Assembly: GCA_023078555.1 (NCBI GenBank) | Contig: CM041203.1 | Location: 81,481 to 145,480, forward strand | From: Ulva prolifera | Taxonomy: Eukaryota > Chlorophyta > Ulvophyceae > Ulvales > Ulvaceae | Direction of reading: 5' to 3' | DNA: 64,000 nt | In this document: piece after piece, positions 1 through 11,724 of the stretch | Position numbering within the stretch: the stretch's first letter is position 1 | Layout: each line of letters begins with the position of its first letter | The notes under the pieces: generated by a model | What the model saw: only the letters and a program-made list of their open reading frames with translations | The model's database searches: none | What the model was told of the DNA's origin: nothing | Translations under genes and position numbers: made by a program

Positions 1-456
1 AAAAGCACAAGTCCTGATGCACTTGTGTTGATCATGACGACCCTCTGCTTAGGTCTACGATGCTGTGAGCTGTCTGCTGACGGCCTTCTTGTGACAAGAA
101 CGATTCTGGCATGCGGTTGCCAGACGCGCATGCAGGCCACGATTTGCAAGCTGATGGTGGGTAGTTGTGCTGATGTATAAGCAAGTGGTCAGCCTTCCAT
201 CGGTCCAGGCTGCGGCAGGGCATTTGCATCATGCTCGTACCTTTCCATGTACAGGGCGGCCAAGGGGATGATAGAGATCGCCATACAGCAGTGTACCAGC
301 ACTACAATTGCAACATGTACAGCATGGATGCTTTTCCAGCAGCTGGTGGTCAGGAAGCACGATACTTCATGAATACACATGCAAATTCCTGCACGAGAGA
401 TGTGGCTTTCAGATGTCATGGAACCTGATCATGAATGGCAATGATTGCGAGGTATT

Positions 457-487
457 GCCCGGTGCGTTGCGCCAGGACGCACCGGGC
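457..487. repeat. Hairpin, 11-bp perfect stem
   Basis: GCCCGGTGCGT at 457-467 is the exact reverse complement of ACGCACCGGGC at 477-487, with a 9-base spacer. The GC-rich stem would be stable in single-stranded DNA or RNA. Neither strand shows the T-run expected of a bacterial terminator. No function is known. Confidence 0.75.
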
Positions 488-633
488 TGCGCAGAGCTGC
501 ATGACTGCTACAGGCACCAGTGGAAACATGATTCATGAATTGCCGCAGCATTGGATGCAACACCGTGTACCTGCGCAAAAAGCCAGGGACTAACATGCAA
601 GCGCCTTAACCTTGTGCCCCGGACAGTGTCCTC

Positions 634-811
634 CGCGTCGACGCGTCCATACTGGAGCTCCAACTCGAGTTGAAGAGCTTACGGAAGAAAGATGTTTCTT
701 GGCTGTGTTTGCCTGCACCGGTTCATCTTCTGTAAACCCAGAGTTTACAGATAGCTGCAGCTAGCTCTAGAAGATCTTGGCTGCATGCAGCCTCTGCGCA
801 GAGGTACCGGT
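634..811. repeat. Tract of abutting perfect palindromes
   Basis: Perfect palindromes lie side by side or overlap by one to several bases: CGCGTCGACGCG (634-645), TGGAGCTCCA (653-662), CAACTCGAGTTG (661-672), TAGCTGCAGCTA (752-763), AGCTAGCT (759-766), TCTAGA (766-771), AAGATCTT (771-778), GGCTGCATGCAGCC (779-792), CCTCTGCGCAGAGG (791-804), GGTACC (803-808) and ACCGGT (806-811). Two spaced inverted repeats lie between them, at 685-700 (6-bp arms) and 729-751 (9-bp arms, 5-base loop). Every base from 752 to 811 belongs to a palindrome. The cores coincide with common restriction sites, so a cloning artefact is one reading, but arms of 12 to 14 bp are longer than a polylinker needs. Confidence 0.85.
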
Positions 812-1631
812 GTCCATACGTGTCCTTGTGTGTGACTGCACGACCTTACTCCAACCGGCTGCACTTTGCGGCTGGCACTTGAAATTAGAACGCGATCCTT
901 ATTCAAGTGAGAGCGGAAGAAGATTGCGGGGCCGGGCGGCTACTTTTAGATCCGGATGACGCACTCCGCGGACGCCTAGCCGCGCGGACGCGTCGTCACG
1001 ATGCCGCACCACGCAAGCCATTGCCCAGGCCTGGCCAGGGGGCCGGCCCCGCCTAAACCAATAAAGACCTCGGGCGAGAAATCGGTGACTTGGCACGACT
1101 GTCGCAAATTTCTCTTCACAGCGTATGCCTGCATGTCTCGATGTTGATAGGTAGGTTCCGCTGTCAGCTGCAGACCTGTCGGGCCCGTCGCCCGGACTTC
1201 TACAATAGTATTTGACGCGCTGGCTCATCTCAGCATCCATGAATGCGATGCCCTTGCAATGTCCTTCTACAGCATACAGTGACGGTAAAAAGGTGCGTCG
1301 GATTCGATGTCCCGATCGCTCTCCCCACCGTGGATGTGAACGGGCCCCTCTTGCGTACCGTGCCAGTCTCTGACCAGCTTGACAGCAAACGCTCATTATC
1401 TGATGCCCTAGCGTGTGCATTCATGTCCTTGCTCGCTCGTGCCTCTTGTTTTGGTGCCATGGATGGGTTTTCCACCCTCTGGAGACAGATCATGAATGCA
1501 ATGAGGTCGAAAGCTCCGCACGTGAAATGCTCACACCGATTAAATGTACTTTTGGGAAGTAAGTGTCCGTGATCTTCCCGAATTTGGCTCCGAAACTGGG
1601 GAGGCTGCAGAAGATCTCGCGCAGTCCACGG

Positions 1632-1652
1632 CCTGTTCCGCGCGGGAACAGG
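1632..1652. repeat. Hairpin, 8-bp stem
   Basis: CCTGTTCC at 1632-1639 pairs with GGAACAGG at 1645-1652 around a GCGCG loop. It lies in the same palindrome-rich non-coding stretch. No known function. Confidence 0.65.
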
Positions 1653-2164
1653 TCAACATGCACGTGTCAGCAGGCTGAAACCTGTCGCAGCTACCGCCAA
1701 CTACATGGACCATTCATCTATCGACGAAAAGCATCAATCGACGCACAATTCGTCTAGTGATCCCTCCGCGCTCTGCACGTCGCAGGCAATATGCTTGCTG
1801 TCCCAGGCCTGCGCGTCGTTGAATCACGGGGATTTGAATTTTTTTGAATAATGATGTATCGACGCATACAGAAATCACTCCCACTCCATGATATCTGACA
1901 TCTATGGGCGTGATCGCGAAGTACTGCAACACCTGCAGCGTCCAAGCGGATCTGGAGCTGCTAAAGCTGTTGTAAACTTCGCATGGTATAGATATTCGCA
2001 GGTGGCAGCACCGGTCACGATATCATGCCCATACGTCGACGTACAGACGTCTATAGAACAGTCTGCAATACGTATCGCAGGCTGCTGATGTCTGGAACAT
2101 GTCATTTCAGTTCTCCTCACGGCTTCACCTTTGTCTGCAGGCTTTCAATTCGCACCCGTGCACA

Positions 2165-2309
2165 TGTACAGCTGTTCGCAAGAAGTGGGATGCAGAGATT
2201 GACGAATTCCTCAAAAGCTTGGATCGCGAGGTGGACATTCAAGACACAGCATGGCTGACAGAGAATGTAGAATGTGCCACCAACAAAGACGGTACCAATA
2301 TTAATGTAT
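2165..2309 (+). CDS. Putative isolated exon, unknown protein
   Basis: One plus-strand frame reads as charged, ordinary protein sequence (KKWDAEIDEFLKSLDREVD and onward to TNIN) and ends at a possible GTATGC donor at 2310. A candidate acceptor, TACAG, lies just upstream. The donor phase would allow a join to the long exon at about 2787 of the AP2 gene, so this could be its 5' exon. It could also belong to a separate gene. No family was recognised. Confidence 0.3.
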
Positions 2310-2786
2310 GCTCCCCGCCAGTGCTTTTATACCGCCCATGGCATTGTGGGCCCTAGCTACATGTACACATGTGTCACGAGCCGGGCCCCTCACATATGTC
2401 ACGGGATCTGCAGCTGTGCCATCCATACAGCATCCGGACATCTCTTATGTGTACTGGCCCGTACGTCAACAGCCTCGTGCCAGTACATGTACTCGTATTT
2501 TTACAACAAAGAGTATTGCTGCTGGCAGTGGCAACTAGTACGTGCATATATACTACTCCCCCCCCAATACTGTGTAGGGCTGACGTATGTACTGGCGTAT
2601 GTACTAAGCTTCTAAGCATATCTGAAGCTTTACGAACCAATGCGTGCTATACTTCGTAGCATATGTATGACACTGCCCGTGCAGAAGGTTGGTGTTTGCG
2701 TGTGTGCATGCCGCCAACATCAATGCCTACTTCGATATCATCATCATGATCTGCACATGACAGTGTGACACTGTGTGCCCGATGTG

Positions 2787-5700
2787 CAGCTGCAGTCCCC
2801 ACACGCGGGAGTCCGGCAGGACATATGGGAGCAGGGCGGCTGCCCGCTACAGTACAATTCAGGTCTTGGCACAGCACTAGATGTTCATCAGTACCTAGCC
2901 TCTCAGTCACCTGAAGTTCATGACCCGGGCCCGTTGCAAGCAGGCGCTGTCGACAATCAGTGGCATTCGTATGCAGCCCAGCGGCCGCCCAGCCCAAACA
3001 TCATGATGCACTTGTCCCCGGGTGGTAGTCCCAGGGCTAGCCATGGCCATGGGGACACCATGCCAGAGGCAGCACTGCCTCTGAGTGACCAAAATCTGGC
3101 CCCGTGCATGCCTGCATACTCTGCAGCATGCACGCATCTGCCAGGCATGGCACTGCCGCACACCAACATGCAGCTGGAGACTCGGCCTCAAGGGCCGGTG
3201 CCTTTGAATCGGAGCCGTCCGGGGCGAGACCTCGTCCGGCTGGGCGGGGGTGCACCGTTGGCTGGGCACTTGCAAAGCGCAGCGATTCCTGGCCAAGCAT
3301 CCACTGACTGTCATATGCAATTATGGCCTGGCAGTGCAGCTGGCCATATGCATGGGCCATCAAGGTCCCATCCCACGTGCGAAGGGCCCGGGCGCTCGCT
3401 ACAGCCCACATCGGTTGCCAGTTCCGTATCTCAGAGGCACATGCCTGCCGACTCACTGGCAGGAGCAGATCAGGAGCAATGCGAGGCTCCAGATGCCGTG
3501 GATCATCCAACTTTGGGCACCGCTCTCAACATTGCCTGCCATGCTGTCTGCAGCCCAGCTCCTCACGCCAGCCTGGCAACAATGGCCAAGGTAGATTCTC
3601 CGGCTCTTCGTGATGGGTTGGTCCCACGTCCCAGCAGCAAGGTGGCCTTGCACGTTGGTGCTGTGGTGCATGGCAGACCCGGCATCAGCCGGAGTCAGGC
3701 ACCTGTGGAGCCTCTCTGGGTGGCTGCCAGCAGTGCTGATCATGACCAGCCTTCTAGGGATCCGTGCGTTACACCGCGGGACCGTCGACATTTAAATGAT
3801 CATTTCGACAGGCAGCAAGTGCAGCAGCAGCCACCGCCAGACAGCACAGGAATGCCGTTCGCGAGGCCTCGGCAGCAGCACTTTGACCCACAAATGTATG
3901 AGGGCGTCGATGAGGAAGGTCACCGCGAGGGCTGCAATCCTGTGGACGGGTGCAATGGGCATCATTTGACACGTGAGGTACAGCAGCAGCATCAGCACAA
4001 GCACAAAGGCAATGAGCCTGACAGCCAGGAAAAGCTGCCAGTGGCTCCCGTTGTGGTGCATGTGCGCCACTCCAGCAGTGATCCCAGCAGTCGCATGAGT
4101 TCTTGGATCAAGGGTGTCAGTGAAACTCGCAGCAGGGTGCGCCGTGATATTGAATTCTATGCCAGCCATCAATCGCAGTGTCCACCCACCCAACCCATCG
4201 GTGCCCTGAGGCCTGGGCACATGCTCTTTCCATGATGCCTGACACATGCGAACCATCGTGCTGACCCTGCCTTGCACCTGAAAAAACCGATACAATCAAC
4301 ACTTGCCACTTAATTACCTAGGTTTGACTGCAAAGTGTGGCATGTGTGAACGGTCGGGACTGCAGGCTGTCACCGAATTCACCAAACTACAGACGATCGT
4401 GAAGCTTGAGAAGGAGGATTCAGATGACCTCCATGCAAATGGGCATGGAGGACCGCCAAATGCTACATTTGCCGCCCAGTCTAACGCAGCCAGTGGGAGC
4501 AGGCCCACCTCAGCTGACTTGTCTCCTGTGCACACGAAGCGTGGGCTGACCACAGAACTTTCTCCTGTTCAAAGGGTCCCCCGAAGCCTGACGAAGCTTA
4601 CAGTCCCAGCGGTGAAGAGTGAGGAGGCATCTGCAAGCGGATGGAGAGGTCTTGGCTCCTCACGCCACGGTCAGGAGCAAGGTGCGTCAGCAGTCGCTGC
4701 TCCGGGCAAGCGCCGGGCCGCTGCGGCGGCGACTGCGCAGCCAAACGGAAATCGAGCGGCCAAGGGCAGGGCCTCTAAGAATGTGCACAACTCGCTTTCC
4801 TCAGAGCCTGAAGTCAGCAGCGATGATGATAGCAGCGAGTCCAGTGGATCGCCATGCTGGCAGAGGGCTGGAAGGTTCCGGGCAGTGCAGGGCCGCCGCA
4901 AGGCAGCTGCAGCCTCACGGCGGACGGCGGTTGCAAAGACAGAAGCGGCCGCAGTCAAATCAGCTCCCAGAACTGGTCGGCAGAAGAAGCCGAAGCTACC
5001 GGTAGCTGATGCGACAGGTAAAGAAGATGCAAAGAAGTACCGGGGTGTGACAAGGAAGTACGGTGTTGATTTCATGATTCCAATGCACCCCGCTCAGATC
5101 CATCTCACCTGGCATGACTCATGCATGCTTGGGTACATTTGAAACCTGTCAGTGTACATGAGCCTAAATGTGTATCTGCATGACCAATCAGCAGGCAGTA
5201 TGCTGGCATCACATGTAGCTTTTGTGCAGGATCAATGGCCGATTCGAGGCTCAGCTGCATGACCACACGGCTCGACAGTCTGGCTCAGGCAAGGGTGATC
5301 AAGTATACTTGGGGGTCTATGTCAGTGCCATGAAGGCTGCAATGGCGTATGATCGTGCAGCACTGCGTCTGTTTGGAAAGGATGCTGTCCTCAACGTGTG
5401 ACTTCCAGCTGCAGTTGAACGCTTTGCAGCACGTTCTCTCTGTGTCAGTCATATGAACCTGCAAACTGTCCATCACAGGTCAACATGGACACCATTTGAG
5501 CTGCATGGAAGAAGGTTGGAGCAAACAAATGCTGGGTCGATGTGCCAGCATGTGCTGGCAATGCCATGCAAGGATGTTACGCTGCTGTGCAGTTTGAAGA
5601 GTCCTTGTACATGGGTGCGGAAGAGGCAGGGCTGCGGGAGGTGATGACCAAGCGGCAGTATGTGGCACACATCAAGTCCCGTAGCGATGCCGACCGCGGC

Positions 5701-6516
5701 AAGTCAGGCTTCCACGGCGTGGCCAAGCGCAAGAGCGACCGCTGGCAGAGCCGCATCACTGGCGTTGCGGTACGTCCCACAATGTACACGTGTTGCTGCG
5801 CCCTACATCATTGATGCAGCGTCGTCATGTGTCCGTTTGCGACTGGTCGGTGGTGCTCTGCTTGATCAAATGGTAAGGATCGCATACACAATACGGGTAA
5901 TTGCTTCATAAGCCCTGCTGAGCTGTAGGCAGCCTTCGCAGACAAAAATAAGCACTGCTGACACCGGCGCTTGTGGCGGTGTGATCTGTCGCCCTTCCCA
6001 GGATGTTGGGTCTGCAGCACCACAGGGGGGTGTGCGGGTTGAGTCCACGATGTGCTTCGCGGGGGTACCCATGCAGGCGGGGCCAAATTTCGAAATCCGG
6101 TTCAATGGATGTATTGATAGTGATCTGACCTTGACCCAGCAACACTCTCACCACTGGGGTTTTTGCAGTGCTTTGGCACGTTTTCAAGTGCTGAAGAAGC
6201 GGCTCGTGCATATGATCTTGCATCCATCCATTTGGATGGCGAGGATGCTGTTTTGAACTACCCCCTTTCTGAGTACTGGGATTTCAAGACGAAGGCTCTG
6301 AAAGCCGGTTTGTCCTGGAACGTTCCTAAGTCTGTTTTGAATGCGCCTCCAAATTCGGCAAGGCGGAAGCGGTCCAGAGGCAAAGGCAAGAAGACACCGG
6401 CAGTGAAAGATGAAGTAGAGGAGGAAGTGCTCGTGAAAACCTCCAGGAACAAGAAAGTGCGGCGGAAGGGAGATTGCGTGCAAGACGTGGATGGCGTGAG
6501 AAACAATTCAGTCTAG
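2787..6516 (+). CDS. AP2/ERF transcription factor with two AP2 domains
   Basis: A nuclear DNA-binding regulator of the plant AP2 family. Exons inferred: 2787 (acceptor uncertain)-4136, 4366-5057, 5230-5395, 5593-5769 and 6169-6516. All joins keep frame, with donors GTGCG, GTACG, GTGTG and GTACG. The first 450 residues are low-complexity, rich in Pro, Gln, His and Ser. A basic and acidic linker follows. AP2 domain 1 is built across exons 2 and 3 (YRGVTRK, then FEAQLHD, QVYLGVY and AMAYDRAALRLFG). Domain 2 spans exons 4 and 5 (SGFHGVAKRKSDRWQSRI, then FGTFSSAEEAARAYDLAS), followed by a Lys/Arg-rich tail that is probably the nuclear localisation signal. Domain 2 is short before the GTF strand. 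No in-frame ATG exists near 2787, so a 5' exon is missing. TGTAA occurs about 435 bases after the stop. Target genes cannot be told from sequence. Confidence 0.85.
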
Positions 6517-7033
6517 GTCTGGGAAGCTCGGCGTCAGAGGCCACACCTGCGTACTCACACGCACAACTGACAGTCTGACGTCTTGTCCAGATGGTGTTTC
6601 CACACCTGTGCTGGTTTTGCAGTTGCGATGCACGCTGCAAACACCGCCAGCAACTTGATACGTTTGGTGACCATATGGTGTCTCTGGATGTGACTCTGGG
6701 TACATGCGGCCTGCATGCTGGCAAACTCGCGGACAATCGTGATCACAAAGAAAATGTTGCTACCATACGCTGCGACCTCACAGCCACAGGAATAGCAATG
6801 CTGAAGAATGAAGTGGACATGCTGGAGCAATCGTAGGAGCTGTCTAACTGACAAGTGCTTTCCAACTACCTGCTTGGTTCCTGTTGTGTCTACCCAGGGT
6901 GAGTACAAGGAAAGCTCTGGCGCGTGACACTGAGACACATCATGTAATGATGCGCTGCAAGCTTTGACTGTATGAACGCTGCATTGAGGACCTCCGTTTC
7001 AAGTTTCCCTATGGTTAATTTTATGGATGATTG
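6517..7033. other. Convergent intergenic region
   Basis: This lies between the AP2 stop and the stop of the flavin-reductase-like gene on the other strand. It should hold both 3' untranslated regions. I see no further gene in it. Confidence 0.5.
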
Positions 7034-8089
7034 TCACAATAATCCACGCTCTCGCAAATGAGCTGTGTAAAGCAAATCGCTGTCTGTTTCAGCATCTGTC
7101 AAGTAATCAATCACCTTGCAGATCATCACATCGTGATCACCAGCATCTACAGGGCCACTCATGCACTCCAACAGCAAGTATCCGTGACAGCCCTCCATGA
7201 CTTGGTGTCCGAATTCACTTTTTACACCCCAACCAAGGTCCTGCAGCATATTGAACTTATTGGAATGCTTTGCCGACGTCTTGCCGAGTATTTCGAACAG
7301 AACCGCTTGCTCTTGTCTGAGAATCTGCAAAGCATGGATGCGTATGGCAAGGCATGGCACAACAGATGCGTGCTGATCACAGCAACAATCTGTGCGATAG
7401 GTAGGCTTGCACAACAGTCGACTACAGGTACAGATGCACAGGGCAAGGTCAACCTGCAGAACTCCTGTCTTGCGATCCAGAAAATTAATCCACGATTGTG
7501 TTCCCTTGTATAGCCCAATTGCGATTGTCCTTGGTTTGATCGACATGGGTGCACAGTATGTCACCAAATTGATAGTATTTCGGCCTTCGTCCACACCATT
7601 CGTGGCGAGACTGTACACAGGCTGGCTCAGTGTCACGAGTGGGTATGTACTATGCTCAATTGCTTCCGTTCGCACATGCCTAGAACTTTGGGTGATGTAG
7701 TGCACCACGGCTTTGGAATACCTGCAACTGGATGATCGCTTGCCAACATGTTACGTTTGCCGACGTTCCTAAAAAAATTGTTTTCGGCACAAGCGGTCGG
7801 TCATAGGGTGCTTGTCCAGGTCCTGTGACAAGCCTGAACATCTACGGACATGCACCTACATTGGGATAAGGAGACAGCTATGGTGTATTCCAGCCGCTTA
7901 CTTATCTGAACTGTAAAGTAGAAAGTCACACCGTAATCTGATGCCGGGGTCGGTCTTGGCCGCAAATGGTCGCGCAGGTTGAGCACGGCATCGGATTCTT
8001 CCCGCTTCCAGAGCTCCCGCCTCGGAGCGGCAGGAGGCGACCACCGACCTTGAAACGCACAAAAGATCTGAGCAACAGACCACTAGCAT
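7034..8089 (-). CDS. Flavin-reductase-like FMN-binding protein
   Basis: Resembles the flavin reductase-like (FMN-binding split barrel, PF01613) family, which binds FMN or FAD and often supplies reduced flavin or acts as a small oxidoreductase. The visible core runs QPVYSLATNG, NTINLVTYCAPMSIKPRTIA and GTQSWINFLD to HDVMICKVID near the C terminus. Exon 7324-7034 and exon about 7635-7454 are clear. The 129-base segment between them has GT and CAG ends but is a multiple of three with no stop. A likely leader exon (MLVVCCSDLLCVSRSVV) begins at 8089 and has a GTGTG donor near 7935, but its acceptor is not settled. The Cys/Arg/Ser-rich leader suggests an organelle. The family call rests on the core motifs. 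The substrate is unknown. Confidence 0.7.
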
Positions 8090-8413
8090 TGCTACATCAC
8101 CCCATCAATGAGGTGCTCCCTCAACGGACGCACTGCTGTTGAGGCACATGCGAGCGGCAGGTGCACAACTGGCGACGGTGATGCATGCATCTACACGAGC
8201 ACAACAACTACTATCAGCCGCAGCCAGTTTGAATGTTCATTCTGGTGCCCTCGATATGTTAATTATTGATCGCTGCAACATGCGCATCCGGGGACGCGCT
8301 CTGCATGTCATGCATGCAGCGTACCGTAGCCATGTCGTTCAATCTGGCTGCAGACACATGCGACATGACGGCGCATTTGATGAAGCCACGAGGGCAACTG
8401 CTTACTGACGATA

Positions 8414-11374
8414 TCATTGCATGGCTGCACTTGCCGTTGGTGCGTTTGGCTTCAGAATCCAACCCTGGAATAGGCCGGGAGACAAGCTTAGCAAAGCAGA
8501 CCACGCCGTGAGGTAAGGGGCAGCAGCCAGCTTCTTGGCGGCATTGTACTGATTTTGGAAGGAATCTGAGGGCTCTGAGATTTTTGGTGTGAGGAGCAAC
8601 TCTGGCCAGCGCCCCACGTGACAGGCGGTGTCAGGCTGGCGATGAGCATGTGGCTCATTACTGCATGGCTCATTACTGCGTCTGCCTTTGACCTTCAGCG
8701 CATCAATTAAGGCCAAATACTCGTTGAAGAGACAGCAGCGTGAAACGAATGATACCCGCGGGTCCCGCTTTGAGGAACCTGCATACGCTATGCATGTAGA
8801 GCTCGTGTTGCCCTATACGATGCCTTTTGTTGCGAATAAGCCATGCTATCAACGCCAGTTCACTTGAATCATCAGTACATGACGTCAGATGCCCCCCCTC
8901 CCCCAGTGGTACATCGTACCTTTATCCTACATTCCAGCTATCAGATGCCGTACTCCAGCATACAGGCGTTGCCAGTGACTTTCTAATTTCAATAATAGCA
9001 CCTCAAAGACATTGCAGAGCAGACTTTTTCGTAAGAGGTATTGTTGTGGTACTGCTGATGCGCATCTGTGTAGACAGCTTGGGCAGCATCACACCTGCTG
9101 GCCAGCCTCGGTTTCCAAGCAGAACCTCAAATCGGCCGGCTGGACGACCGTCTGACAGGAGCAGCTTGTTCGTATCATATGATGGAAATGGCGCCGCCCA
9201 GCATATGCACGAGTTGCTTGTTCTCATACCTGGCTCGGTGTCCAGATGGCAGCCAGAGCATTGAAGGCCCGCAGTGACAGTGTGCACCTGGACGGCCACG
9301 GCAAGCAGTGTACTAGACACATTGAGAACACAATTTCAGCTAACATCAAAACCGTGTATTGTCTGTGGTGGGTGATTCTTTGGAGAAGTGGCTGTGTAGC
9401 AATCAGGCGTGCAGCCACAACACATGTCTAACACAGTCTGGACATTGCACCTCAGCTATCATCAGCAGCACACGGACCGCATGATCGAGACAGGGCGCTT
9501 GCGTGTTGCTAATGCAGAGTCATGTGTGCATAGCAACATAGCTATGCAGGACAATACGGCAACACCATGTTCAACAAATCAGGCGAAGTGTCCTACCTCG
9601 GGCGGAGAGTTTATCCATCCCTCCACAAGACTTCGAGCGGCCGTCGTCTCTTCACAACTACCGGCCTGCCTCACTCCTGCTGTGGCGGAGCTGATCTCCT
9701 GCTGAGCAAAGGAGTCCATGATTGCCTCCCAGCTGTGCTTGCACCTGTCGAAGATAGCACGGACCATTGCTGCTTCCTGAGCCTTTGCACTTCTTGTGTT
9801 GCTTGTGCTGTAGCATAATTCAGCAGCTGATCCATCGCGTACAGCACCAATGCGTCTGTGGCGGTGCCCTTGGTGGCGACATTGGGAAGCAAACGCTGCC
9901 GGGTCAACAGAGTCTTCGGTGTTTTCTACACTCTGATGTCTTGTAGCTGGAACATGCTCAGCTTTGGATGGGTTGCCTGGGTCCTGAATTGAAGCACTCA
10001 AGAGCTCTGTTCTGGCTCCGCACACGATGCTGGCCAGACGGATGGGCTCTTTCAGCAGGCCCGACAGCAGAGCCCCTTGCCACCCAAGGAGTTGCCATTT
10101 CGCAATTTTGTCACTACAGGAGGCATACAATATCAGAATGTTGGTTGGTCACGATAATCATGCTTCCATCTTCAAAGTTGTGCACATGCATCACATCATC
10201 GACTCATATTCGGCAAGCGTGGGCCTTGATCGCATGATTGCTATCTTCACTCTCAGTCTGTTGCGTATACAGATGAGCTTCTGCAGATGAAATAATGAGC
10301 GCTGACTCATTGCAGTAGAGTCAGGCAGCATCTGTGGCATGTGCACATACCTACAGCTCATAGATAAAGTTGCATGACCCTTGCCTGGCTTGCGTCTCAG
10401 CACACCGTCCTGCTGCTGCCCATATTCCACATCATGCGCTTGCGGAATATGTGCTTGGGATAGGTCAGATGGATCGAGCCATGATGCGCTTGGAGCTCCT
10501 ACAGAGCGCCTTCGTCTGAAGCAAGAGCTCTGTCCAATCTGTCCTGATCGGCACTTCGATAACGCCCGATGTGTACACACCAAAAGACTGAATACTGCAA
10601 TAGACTGCATGCTTCAAGAACGGTCGTCCACGGTGGTACTCGTACCAACAATGCTGGCACTGCTGGGCGAGGGCAGTTGTTTTGCCCCTGTCCTCCTTGC
10701 TTTGAGAGTTGAATGCTGTGGCAGGCCATTGTCATCAGCAGATGGAGCGGGCACACTTGCGACCCCGACAGTTGTGTCGTCTCCTATAGATGCTGCCCCA
10801 TGAATGATCGAAGCATCACCGCATGGAGGGTGCGAAACAACCAAGTGGAATGTGAATCCCTGTCGCAAACTGAACATGCCCGCAAGCGAATCGTACTCGA
10901 AAGGCCCTGCTGCACACAAGTTGGTCCGTGAGACCCTCCCATGAAAGACAAAATTGTGCTCTGCACTGCATCGTGCCAGCATTTCTCACCTATCGGCGTC
11001 TCCCCCATCAGGCAGTCTTTCAAGCGCTGATACACCCAGTACATCGCTGTGCGTCTTGCCAACACTTCAGCGTGCAAGTCATGTACAATGGTGCCATCTT
11101 TCTGTCTGCTTCCATATGCAATGCATTTTGTACCTGTTGCCAAAGACACCACCGATACTGTATCGTCAGCTGACTTCAATACTATAGCAGCCAAGACAGT
11201 GACTTCCTCTGCCGTTGGTTTCCCGTGCTTCGGTAGCTTATTGTACGCTGTCCGCACAGATGCCACGCACCGATGCGAATCACAGCACGCGTTAGAGTGT
11301 TTCCGCTTATACATGGCCGCGTCGGATTCCCAACACAGCTCACATGGACATCTACATAAAATGCAGCCTTCCAA
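8414..11374 (-). CDS. ADAT1: tRNA-specific adenosine deaminase 1 (ADAT1/TAD1)
   Basis: Deaminates adenosine 37 to inosine in eukaryotic tRNA-Ala. All three zinc-site elements of the A-deaminase domain are visible: HAEVLARR with the His ligand and proton-shuttle Glu (exon ending 10990), PPCGDASII with the second ligand Cys (exon starting 10906), and SCSDKIAKWQLLGWQGALL with the third Cys (join of 10351 to 10113). The first join (10990 to 10906) gives IGPFEYDSLAGMF in phase. A Ser/Pro/Gly-rich stretch separates the zinc elements. C-terminal pieces include CICWAAPFPS, EVLLGNRGWPAG and YNAAKKLAAAPYLTAWSALL before the stop at 8414. Exons between 10026 and about 9200 were not resolved. The start is 11374, or 11314 (MYKRKHSN), and both are in frame. 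Well supported for identity, not for the full exon map. Confidence 0.88.
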
Positions 11375-11724
11375 AATACAAGACAGACGCGATCTCTCCG
11401 GCCGTCAGTCGTCATGACACTGCACTCGGGCGAGGTGTTCCCCCCGCTCTGCAAGAGTCAGAGCTAGATACGCCATGTTAGCTTAAAATTGATCCTCTCA
11501 ACTTACATCCCTTTCTCATAATAACTTCCGTTCAGCCTCGACTGCTGTAAGCCCACAACCTCAAGGGGCAACTGTTTCGTCGGCAAAAACAATGCCTGCA
11601 CCACCAGTGGCCACGCCTTCTGGAGGCCACATCGTTGCTGTGCGACACTTCATAGCCTGAAATACTATTGCTGCAAGGTCGACAGAGTATCTTCAGAGTC
11701 TTGGTCTTCAAGGACAAACAATGT

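Larger units (their letters stand above)
1..2030. other. Gene-poor, palindrome-rich region
   Basis: No gene could be assigned here. Open frames are short and lack family motifs. One minus-strand stretch, about 1213 down to 985, reads without a stop and looks protein-like (it includes VRATGPTGLQLTAEPTYQH), so it may be an exon of an unrecognised gene. What stands out is DNA structure. There is a hairpin with 7-bp arms at 6-27, an 11-bp stem at 457-487, a dense tract of perfect palindromes at 634-811 and an 8-bp stem at 1632-1652. These are described as separate features or findings. Confidence 0.4.

Noticed and set aside
899-1420. 173-residue minus-strand ORF
   Set aside because: Arg-rich composition without motifs. 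A different minus-strand frame over part of it looks more protein-like, so this one is probably a shadow.
8646-8680. 15-base direct repeat giving SNEPC-SNEPH in the ADAT1 3' region
   Set aside because: Only two copies, possibly intronic, and too short to mean much.
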